DNA from: Acidimicrobiales bacterium
Lineage (GTDB): Bacteria; Actinomycetota; Acidimicrobiia; Acidimicrobiales; Poriferisodaliceae
NCBI GenBank assembly: GCA_020631315.1
Contig: JAHDHM010000017.1
Location: 1,654-13,581, forward strand
Direction of reading: 5' to 3'
DNA length: 11,928 bases
The notes below the pieces were generated by a model that saw only the letters and a list, made by a program, of their open reading frames with translations, made no database searches and had not been told where the DNA came from. This document shows positions 5,979 through 11,928 of the stretch, one piece after another. A program made the position numbers and the translations under genes. How positions within the stretch are numbered: the stretch's first letter is position 1; every line of letters begins with the position of its first letter.

Positions 5979-6024
5979 GTCGCCACTCTCGTCTTCGGAC
6001 ACCATCGGACACAGGAGGCTGCCC

Positions 6025-8823
6025 ATGTCCATCGCACCTGATCGCAACGAGCTCGGTCTGCGACGGCACTTCACGATCGAGGGCATCTCTCCCTACGACG
6101 AGGTCGCCTGGGAGCGGCGTGACGCCCGCCTGACCGACTGGCGCGACGGCAGCGTGAGCTTCGAGCAGCTCGACGTCGAGTTCCCCGCCTCCTGGTCCGT
6201 CAACGCGACGAACATCGTCGCCCAGAAGTACTTTCGCGGCGCCCTCGGTACGCCCGAACGCGAGTCCAGCCTGCGCCAGGTGATCGACCGGGTCGTCGGC
6301 ACCATCACCAAGTGGGGCGCCGCCGACGGCTACTTCGGTGACGGCCCCGAAGCCGACGAGGCTGCGGCGTCGTTCGCCGCCGAGCTCACCTGGTTGCTGC
6401 TGCACCAGCGAGTCGCCTTCAACTCGCCGGTCTGGTTCAACATCGGTGTCCCCGGCGCCCGTCAGCAGGCGTCGGCGTGCTTCATCCTGAGCGTCGACGA
6501 CAGCCTCGACGACATCCTCGAGTGGTTTGCCGAGGAAGGTCGCATCTTCAAGGGTGGCTCCGGCTCGGGCGTGAACCTGTCGAAGCTGCGCGGCGCCGCC
6601 GAGGCGATCCGCGGTGGCGGCCAGGCCTCCGGCCCCGTCAGCTTCATGCGTGGCGCCGACGCGTCCGCCGGCACGATCAAGTCCGGCGGCACGACCCGGC
6701 GTGCGGCGAAGATGGTCGTCCTCGACGTCGATCACCCCGACGTCGAGGAGTTCATCTGGTGCAAGGCCCGCGAGGAGCGCAAGGCCCGGGTCCTGCGCGA
6801 CGCCGGTTTCGAGATGGATCTCGACGGCGCCGACAGCCACTCGATCCAGTACCAGAACGCCAACAACTCGGTCCGCCTGTCCGACGACTTCATGGCCGCA
6901 GTCGAAGCCGACGAGGACTGGGACCTGATGGGTCGCCTCGACGGTGAGGTCCTCGAGTCCGTGCCTGCCCGGCGGATCTTCCGGGCCATCGCCGAAGCCG
7001 CATGGGAGTGCGCAGATCCCGGCATCCAGTTCGACACCACGATCAACGGCTGGCACACGACACCCAACGCCGGCCGCATCTCGGCCAGCAACCCGTGCTC
7101 GGAGTACCTGCACCTGGACGACTCCGCCTGCAACCTCGCCAGCCTGAACCTGCTGCCGTTCCTCTCCGACGACCTCGAGTTCGACATCGCCGGCTTCGCG
7201 CACGCGGTGGAGGTCACCTTCACCGCGATGGACATCCTCGTGGGCCACGCGGACTACCCGACCGAGGCCATCGCCAAGAACACTCGGGCGTACCGGCAGC
7301 TCGGCATCGGCTACACCAACCTGGGCGCCACGCTCATGGCGCAGGGCATGGCCTACGACTCCGACGCAGGCCGCTCGTTCGCCGCGGGCGTCACCGCCCT
7401 GATGAGTGGTACGGCCTACGCCACCTCCGCACGGCTCGCAGCACAGCTCGCGCCGTTCGACGGATTCGCTGCCGATCGCGACGGCACCACGGCCGTGATC
7501 GAACGACACCGCGACGCCGTCGCTGCGATCGACGAGGAGCAGGTCGACCTCGGCCTGCTGAGTGCGGCACAGCAGGCGTGGGATGCAGCCGTCGAGGGCG
7601 TGCAGCTCGTCGGTGTTCGCAACGCACAGGCGTCAGTGCTCGCTCCGACCGGAACGATCTCGTTCATGATGGACTGCGACACCACGGGCATCGAGCCTGA
7701 CCTCGGCCTCGTGAAGTACAAGAAGCTGGTCGGCGGCGGCACCATGACGATCGTCAACCAGACGGTGCCGCGGGCGCTGCGCCAGCTCGGCTACTCCGCC
7801 ACCTCGATCGCGTCGATCAGCGACCACATCCTCGAACACGGGTCGATCGTCGGCGCCCCCGGTCTCGACCCGGCCCACCTGCCGGTCTTCGCCTGCTCGA
7901 TGGGTGACAACACGATCGGCCACATGGGCCACATCGAGATGATGGCCGCAGTCCAGCCCTTCTTGTCGGGTGCCATCTCCAAGACCGTCAACCTCCCCGA
8001 AGAGGCGACCGTCGACGACATCGAGGAGCTGCACCTCGAGGCCTGGAAGCTCGGCCTCAAGGCCGTCGCCGTCTACCGCGACAACTGCAAGGTCGGGCAG
8101 CCGCTCTCGACCAGCAAGGACGACGCAGCAGCCGACGCCGGTGACTCCGTCGTCGACTCGCCTGTCGGCGCCGTCGAGGCGATCACGGCACCGGCGCCTG
8201 CGCCGGTCACCCCCCGCCGGGAGTCGCTGCCCCGCACGCGTGCCAGCCGGACCTTCTCGTTCCGGGTGGCGGACTGCCATGGCTTCATGACCGTCGGCGA
8301 GTACGACGACGGCCGACCGGGTGAGATCTTCCTCACGGTCGCGAAGCAGGGGTCCACGCTCGCCGGCATCATGGACGCGTTCGCCATCTCGGTGAGCCAC
8401 GGCCTCCAGTACGGGGTGCCGCTCGCCGCCTACGTCGAGGCGTATTCGAACGTGCGCTTCGAGCCGGCCGGCATCACCGATGACCCGGATCTGCGCATCG
8501 CCACCTCACTGGTCGACTACCTGTTCCGCCGCCTCGCGCTGGAGTACCTGTCGGTCGAGGAGCGCAGCTCGCTCGGCATCCTCACGACGGCCGAACGAAC
8601 CGAACCGACGTTGCCGGGCTTCGAGACCGTCGCGGTCCCGAGCAGTTCCGGTGCCGATCTGGCCGGGTCCGACGGCATCACCGCCGTCGTGCCGTCGTCG
8701 GCACCTGCCCCGTCGGCGAACGCCGATTCGGCTCCGCTGTGCTTCACGTGTGGCGACGTGATGGCGCGCGCCGGTTCCTGCTACACGTGTCGCTCGTGCG
8801 GCTCGACCAGCGGCTGCAGCTGA
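6025..8823 (+). CDS. nrdJ: Adenosylcobalamin-dependent (class II) ribonucleoside-diphosphate reductase
   Basis: Reduces ribonucleotides to deoxyribonucleotides in the cytoplasm, using vitamin B12 rather than oxygen to make its radical. The 932 residues show the class II layout: an N-terminal region, the ten-stranded barrel with NPCSEY (N356, C358 as radical cysteine, E360), and the redox partners C152 (SACF) and C369, which keep the 11-residue spacing known from Thermotoga NrdJ. A proline/alanine-rich linker (about 700-740) precedes a TSCPD domain (about 742-843). A C-terminal zinc-ribbon-like tail follows, with C906, C909, C919, C922, C925 and C931, which delivers reducing electrons in this family. 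ATG 6025 has AGGAGG about 7 nt upstream. The upstream region carries DnaA boxes. The neighbourhood lexA-nrdJ is shared with Streptomyces, but no nrdR is present between them here. Confidence 0.97.
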   Translation: MSIAPDRNELGLRRHFTIEGISPYDEVAWERRDARLTDWRDGSVSFEQLDVEFPASWSVNATNIVAQKYFRGALGTPERESSLRQVIDRVVGTITKWGAADGYFGDGPEADEAAASFAAELTWLLLHQRVAFNSPVWFNIGVPGARQQASACFILSVDDSLDDILEWFAEEGRIFKGGSGSGVNLSKLRGAAEAIRGGGQASGPVSFMRGADASAGTIKSGGTTRRAAKMVVLDVDHPDVEEFIWCKAREERKARVLRDAGFEMDLDGADSHSIQYQNANNSVRLSDDFMAAVEADEDWDLMGRLDGEVLESVPARRIFRAIAEAAWECADPGIQFDTTINGWHTTPNAGRISASNPCSEYLHLDDSACNLASLNLLPFLSDDLEFDIAGFAHAVEVTFTAMDILVGHADYPTEAIAKNTRAYRQLGIGYTNLGATLMAQGMAYDSDAGRSFAAGVTALMSGTAYATSARLAAQLAPFDGFAADRDGTTAVIERHRDAVAAIDEEQVDLGLLSAAQQAWDAAVEGVQLVGVRNAQASVLAPTGTISFMMDCDTTGIEPDLGLVKYKKLVGGGTMTIVNQTVPRALRQLGYSATSIASISDHILEHGSIVGAPGLDPAHLPVFACSMGDNTIGHMGHIEMMAAVQPFLSGAISKTVNLPEEATVDDIEELHLEAWKLGLKAVAVYRDNCKVGQPLSTSKDDAAADAGDSVVDSPVGAVEAITAPAPAPVTPRRESLPRTRASRTFSFRVADCHGFMTVGEYDDGRPGEIFLTVAKQGSTLAGIMDAFAISVSHGLQYGVPLAAYVEAYSNVRFEPAGITDDPDLRIATSLVDYLFRRLALEYLSVEERSSLGILTTAERTEPTLPGFETVAVPSSSGADLAGSDGITAVVPSSAPAPSANADSAPLCFTCGDVMARAGSCYTCRSCGSTSGCS

Positions 8824-8890
8824 TCGCGACCACACGAACCGCGGCCGTCAACTGCGGAGAGTGATTGTATTGCGGCGGCCTCGTGGCGTT

Positions 8891-8907
8891 CCTCACGTTG
8901 TGTGAGG
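8891..8907. terminator. Hairpin in the nrdJ/surface-protein gap
   Basis: CCTCAC-GTTGT-GTGAGG is a perfect 6-bp inverted repeat 68 bp after the nrdJ stop. No T-run follows, so it may be a U-less terminator of nrdJ, or an operator for the next gene, whose possible -10 lies 39 bp downstream. The rest of this gap shows nothing else I can support. Confidence 0.35.
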
Positions 8908-8945
8908 TGTCCGATTCCTGCCGTGTTCACGCGTCGGAGAGCGAC

Positions 8946-8951
8946 TAGGTT
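8946..8951 (+). promoter_or_regulatory. Possible -10 element of the surface-protein gene
   Basis: TAGGTT within CTAGGTTC, the same octamer as upstream of nrdJ. GTGTTC lies 17 bp before it but is a poor -35. The predicted transcript would start about 30 nt before the chosen ATG at 8989. Confidence 0.3.
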
Positions 8952-8988
8952 CCCGGCTGGCAGTGTGAATGGGATGAGGTGCAAGCGA

Positions 8989-11181
8989 ATGCGCTTGGCG
9001 AGCCGCGTGTGTGCGGTCATGGCGATGATGGCAATGGTGTTGGTGGCACCTGCCGCGCCCGCGGGCGCTGACGGATCCATCACCATCTATCGGACGGAGT
9101 CCGGTTGCGAGACCATTCGCGACCTGGGGCTCGGGCTGCGGCCCAGTGGCTCCGGCACCCTCCAGGTGCCCGCCGGCGAGGGTGAGTTGGTCGCGGCGTT
9201 CATCGAGTGGGCCGGGTACGACGACACGACCCCGAACGACATCGCGCCCGGCGGTCCGCGAGCCGACAGCACGTTGACCATCAACGGTGTCGAGGTCGTC
9301 GGCATCCAGCCCGAGGGCGACGCCGGCTGGGCCCCGTCGGGCCTGCTGGAGCCGTGGTACACGTGGTACGCCGACATCGGCCCGAACGGCCTCGGCATCC
9401 TGCCCGACTCGTCCGCCGCCACCCTCGAGGTCTCCGGCTACGACGCAGCGCTGTTCAACAACGGCCTCAGCCTCATCGCGGTCTATCGCCAGGACACCTG
9501 CCCGATCCCGTCGCTCGTCGAGGTCCGGACGGGTATCGACTACTACTGGCAGGGTCTGCCGAACGGTGAGGGTGTGACCGACCCGCTGATCTACGAGTTC
9601 GCGCCGCTCGCCGAGGATCGCACCGCCAGCTTCTTCATCAACCACGCCGGTACCGACTCGTCGCAGACCGTGTGCCGCGGTGACGCCATCTGGATGTTGG
9701 CGGGCTCGGGTGACCAGCCCGCGACCCTCGTCGACATCAGCGGCCCTGCCGGTGTCGGCGTGAACGGAGCCGTTGAAGCCGTCGACGATCCGTTCGGTTC
9801 CGACTCGCTGCCGTGCACGATCGAGATCAACCCGGCACCCGACGTCCCGTACGAGGACGGGCACCCGTACCCCAACGGTGCCGTCGACGCGCCGTACAAG
9901 GTCGTGTCGATCGAGCGGGACTTCGAGCCCGAGTGGACCTCGCTCGAGATCGAGATCGTCATCCCCGCCGGTGCGTCGTGGCTGATGCTCCAGATGGAGT
10001 CCGAGAAGGACCAGGTCGGCGAGTCCGGCGCATCGCTCGGCGGCGGGCCGTTCCTGCTCACGCCGTCGGCCAGCACCGACCGGGACCTCGACATCGACGT
10101 CGAGCTGACCAAGGGCGTCTCGCTCAGCGCCGACGGCCCCTTCTCCGACGAGGTCGCCGGCTCGCTCGGTGACACGGTGTACTGGCAGCTGACCGTCGAA
10201 GCCAAGACCGAGGCTCCCGACGGCTCGCCGCTCGGCCCGGCGACCGGCGTCACGGTCACCGACGCCGCACCGGCGGGCATCACCGTCACCGGCTCCAGCG
10301 GCGACGGGTCGTTCGATGCCACCACGGGCGTCTGGACCGTCGGCGACATGATCCCGGGCGACACGGCGACCATCGTGCTCGAGTCGACCGTCGACGCCGT
10401 CGGTCGCCACGTCAACGAGGCCGACGTCGCCACCCACGTCGAGACCGACATCGACTCGACGCCGGGCAACGGTCAGAACGACGAGGACGACGACGATGAC
10501 GCCGCGATCACCGTCGAACTCGTCGACGTCGAGCTCGACAAACTCGTCGACGGCGAGCAGGGCCCGGTCGATCGGCAGGTCGGCGACACGATCACCTACA
10601 CCCTGACGGTGAGCGCACGGTCCGCGGCGCCCGATGGTTCGGCGCTGTCGGACGTCACCGGCGTCGTCGTCAGCGATGTTCTGCCTGACGCCGTCACGTT
10701 CGTGTCGGCGACAGGTGACGGCAGCTACGACAGCGCCACCGGGGAGTGGCTCGTCGGTGATCTGGCAGCGGGGAGCTCGGCGTCGATCGATCTCGTGGTG
10801 ACCATCGACGACGACGCTCCGGTGGAGTGGGTCAACGAGGCCGAGGTCGTGCGCCACGACCAGCCCGACATCGACTCGACACCCGGCAACGGCCCGCAGG
10901 ATCCGGTCGAGGACGATCGCGACGAGGTCGTGGTGAAGCTGCCGACGGTCTCGCCGACGACGGCCGTCAACACGACGACCACGACGCCGGTCGACACGAC
11001 GACGTCGACGCCCACGGACACCACGACGCCTGGTGGGGTCGACGGCGGCGAAGAGCTGCCCGACACGGGAGCGGAGTCGGGATGGCTCACGTGGCTCGGC
11101 ATCCTGGTGCTGATCCTCGGCGTCGATCTGCTCATCATGGGCACGTCGATCGACCGTCTGCGGGCCCGTCGCACCAGCTGA
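8989..11181 (+). CDS. Secreted, LPxTG (sortase)-anchored surface protein with two DUF11 domains
   Basis: A 730-residue cell-wall protein. Residues 1-27 form a signal peptide (basic start, hydrophobic core, cleavage likely after AGA). An N-terminal beta-rich region (about 30-364) has four cysteines (SGCET, DTCPI, TVCRG, LPCTI) that could form two disulfides; I do not recognise the fold with confidence. Two DUF11 domains follow (about 366-511 and 512-651), each ending in DIDSTPGNG and an acidic stretch. Then comes a Thr/Pro-rich wall-spanning stalk (652-687), LPDTG at 690-694, a hydrophobic segment (about 699-718) and an Arg-rich tail. That is a complete cell-wall sorting signal, so a sortase should exist elsewhere in the genome. 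ATG 8989 is chosen because GAGGTG lies 7 nt upstream; ATG 8974 is in frame but has no ribosome site. It has no evident link to DNA metabolism despite its neighbours. Confidence 0.9.
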   Translation: MRLASRVCAVMAMMAMVLVAPAAPAGADGSITIYRTESGCETIRDLGLGLRPSGSGTLQVPAGEGELVAAFIEWAGYDDTTPNDIAPGGPRADSTLTINGVEVVGIQPEGDAGWAPSGLLEPWYTWYADIGPNGLGILPDSSAATLEVSGYDAALFNNGLSLIAVYRQDTCPIPSLVEVRTGIDYYWQGLPNGEGVTDPLIYEFAPLAEDRTASFFINHAGTDSSQTVCRGDAIWMLAGSGDQPATLVDISGPAGVGVNGAVEAVDDPFGSDSLPCTIEINPAPDVPYEDGHPYPNGAVDAPYKVVSIERDFEPEWTSLEIEIVIPAGASWLMLQMESEKDQVGESGASLGGGPFLLTPSASTDRDLDIDVELTKGVSLSADGPFSDEVAGSLGDTVYWQLTVEAKTEAPDGSPLGPATGVTVTDAAPAGITVTGSSGDGSFDATTGVWTVGDMIPGDTATIVLESTVDAVGRHVNEADVATHVETDIDSTPGNGQNDEDDDDDAAITVELVDVELDKLVDGEQGPVDRQVGDTITYTLTVSARSAAPDGSALSDVTGVVVSDVLPDAVTFVSATGDGSYDSATGEWLVGDLAAGSSASIDLVVTIDDDAPVEWVNEAEVVRHDQPDIDSTPGNGPQDPVEDDRDEVVVKLPTVSPTTAVNTTTTTPVDTTTSTPTDTTTPGGVDGGEELPDTGAESGWLTWLGILVLILGVDLLIMGTSIDRLRARRTS
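10084..10941 (+). repeat. Duplicated DUF11 domains within the surface protein
   Basis: The two halves (10084-10521 and 10522-10941) align through VELTKGV / VELDKLV, GDTVYWQLTV / GDTITYTLTV, DGSFDATTGVWTVGD / DGSYDSATGEWLVGD, HVNEADV / WVNEAEV and DIDSTPGNG in both. Such immunoglobulin-like stalk domains often occur in tandem and lift an N-terminal domain away from the cell surface. Confidence 0.8.
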
Positions 11182-11213
11182 GACCTGCGGGGTCCGCCGC
11201 GTCGAATCGACGG

Positions 11214-11242
11214 TGGACAGCGCGGAATCACAGTGATGTACT
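11214..11242 (+). promoter_or_regulatory. Putative tdk promoter
   Basis: TGGACA (11214-11219) and TGTACT (11237-11242) with a 17-bp spacer; five and four of six bases match the vegetative consensus. A short leader follows. A 5-bp hairpin CGTCG-AAT-CGACG (11200-11212) directly precedes it and may end the upstream transcript. This supports separate transcription of tdk. Confidence 0.45.
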
Positions 11243-11267
11243 TCTCCGTCGAGGGAACGGAGACCAC

Positions 11268-11882
11268 GTGGCGAAGCTGCGCTTCTACTTCGGGACCATG
11301 GGTGCGGGGAAGAGCACCATGGCCCTGCAGATCCACCACAACCTGTGTCAGGCGCAGCGCGGCATGCTCGTGACCCAGCACGACCGCGAGGGCGCCGCCG
11401 TGTCCTCGGCGTTGGGTGTGTCGGCGTCGGCCGAGGTCATCGGTCCACACGACGACCTGTGGAGCCTCGTGGACACCCACGCCACCGCCCACGGCGAACT
11501 CGGGTTCGTGATCTGCGACGAGGCGCAGTTCTACCGAAGCGAGCAGATCGACCAGCTGGTTCGTGTCGTCGACCATCTCGATGTCGACGTCTACGCCTTC
11601 GGTCTCCTCAGCGACTTCCGTGGTCGTCTGTTCGACGGCACCACCCGCCTGCTGGAGGTCGCCGACGAGCGCCACGAGATCCAGGTGCAGTCACGGTGCT
11701 GGTGCGGCGAGCTGGCCACGCACAACGCCCGTCTCGTGAACGGTGTGCAGGTCTACGACGGCGATGTCGTCGTGGTCGACGACGGCACGACCGCCGACGT
11801 CACCTACGAGCTGCGCTGCCGCCGCCACTGGAACGAGGGCACCAGCGCCCCGAGCGCCGAACCCCTCCGCAGTGTCGTCTGA
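11268..11882 (+). CDS. tdk: Thymidine kinase (TK1-type)
   Basis: Phosphorylates thymidine to dTMP with ATP in the salvage pathway. The 204-residue protein has the P-loop GTMGAGKST (9-17), DEAQF (84-88, with E85 as the expected catalytic base), and DVYAFGLLSDFRGRLF (107-122). The zinc-binding set is C144, C146 (CWCG), C184 and H187 (CRRH). The segment THNARLVNGVQV is the lasso-like part that holds thymidine in this family. Length and motifs fit the TK1-type enzymes of actinobacteria. Start GTG 11268 has GGAG 5 nt upstream; the frame is open far upstream, but only as a shadow of the preceding gene. The stop codon is part of the first unit of a 16-bp tandem repeat, so the last residues (SVV) are encoded partly by repeat DNA. 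Confidence 0.95.
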   Translation: MAKLRFYFGTMGAGKSTMALQIHHNLCQAQRGMLVTQHDREGAAVSSALGVSASAEVIGPHDDLWSLVDTHATAHGELGFVICDEAQFYRSEQIDQLVRVVDHLDVDVYAFGLLSDFRGRLFDGTTRLLEVADERHEIQVQSRCWCGELATHNARLVNGVQVYDGDVVVVDDGTTADVTYELRCRRHWNEGTSAPSAEPLRSVV

Positions 11883-11928
11883 AACCAGCGTCGTCTGAAA
11901 CCAGCGTCGTCTGAAACCAGCGTCGTCT
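11874..11928. repeat. 16-bp tandem repeat over the tdk stop, continuing past the window
   Basis: The unit GTCGTCTGAAACCAGC occurs at 11874-11889, 11890-11905 and 11906-11921, with a fourth copy begun at 11922-11928. All visible copies are identical. The first supplies the last two codons and TGA of tdk. Since 16 is not a multiple of 3, each copy is read in a different frame. It may be a true minisatellite-type array or an assembly effect at a sequence end. Confidence 0.9.

Noticed and set aside
5478..6024. Chromosomal origin of replication (oriC)
   Set aside because: DnaA boxes are present, but there is no dnaA, dnaN or rpmH nearby and no clear AT-rich unwinding region. A regulatory or titration role is more cautious.
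4584..6041. Long plus-strand open frame across the RibD-like gene and the nrdJ upstream region
   Set aside because: It is antisense to a clear RibD-type gene, then runs through non-coding DNA; the translation is Arg/Pro/Ser-rich with no family resemblance. Typical shadow of high-GC DNA.
5665..7509. Long minus-strand open frame opposite nrdJ
   Set aside because: It overlaps the strongly conserved NrdJ coding sequence and has no recognisable domain; a GC-driven shadow.
8893..10857. Long minus-strand open frame opposite the DUF11 surface protein
   Set aside because: The plus-strand gene has a signal peptide, domains and an LPDTG signal; the minus translation is a low-complexity Arg/Asp/Val-rich shadow.
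11874..11928. CRISPR array
   Set aside because: Units are 16 bp, directly adjacent and without spacers, so it is a simple tandem repeat.

Overview
This is a GC-rich, gene-dense bacterial chromosome segment, most likely from a high-GC Gram-positive (Actinomycetota). A relative of Acidimicrobiia/Ilumatobacter is my best guess, an inference from gene content rather than a database match. Pointers are Gram-positive-type LexA operators (GAAC-N4-GTTC), DnaA boxes of the actinobacterial form TTGTCCACA, a class II (B12-dependent) ribonucleotide reductase, a pyrimidine reductase like mycobacterial Rv2671, an LPxTG-anchored DUF11 surface protein, and a protein with GYWLV-GDGGVF-FG repeats of a kind common in actinobacterial exported proteins.

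Layout. (a) 1-1887, plus: 3' part of a large, probably exported protein ending in six short repeats. (b) 1959-3347, plus: cysS, cysteinyl-tRNA synthetase. (c) 3376-4008, minus: lexA, convergent with cysS. (d) 4009-4293: an SOS control region with four perfect LexA operators and one degenerate one, shared by lexA and a divergent gene. (e) 4294-4704, plus: a small protein with one membrane segment and one LysM domain, placed like the SOS cell-division inhibitors YneA, DivS and ChiZ. (f) 4707-5474, minus: a single-domain RibD-type pyrimidine/dihydrofolate-like reductase, 2 bp tail-to-tail with (e). (g) 5475-6024: a long non-coding region with a DnaA-box cluster, a long inverted repeat and a probably structured nrdJ leader. 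(h) 6025-8823, plus: nrdJ. (i) 8989-11181, plus: a secreted, sortase-anchored protein with two DUF11 domains. (j) 11268-11882, plus: tdk, thymidine kinase. (k) 11874-11928: a 16-bp tandem repeat that starts over the tdk stop codon and runs off the window.

How the genes fit together. The centre of the window is a DNA-damage and DNA-precursor neighbourhood. LexA represses itself and probably the LysM protein, which would stop division while DNA is repaired. NrdJ makes deoxyribonucleotides, Tdk salvages thymidine, and the RibD-like reductase belongs to a family with a mycobacterial member reported to act as an alternative dihydrofolate reductase. The DnaA boxes upstream of nrdJ suggest that dNTP supply is tied to replication initiation. 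The most noteworthy items are the LexA operator array with its LysM gene and the DnaA-box cluster before nrdJ. No mobile element, CRISPR array, tRNA or rRNA gene was seen.
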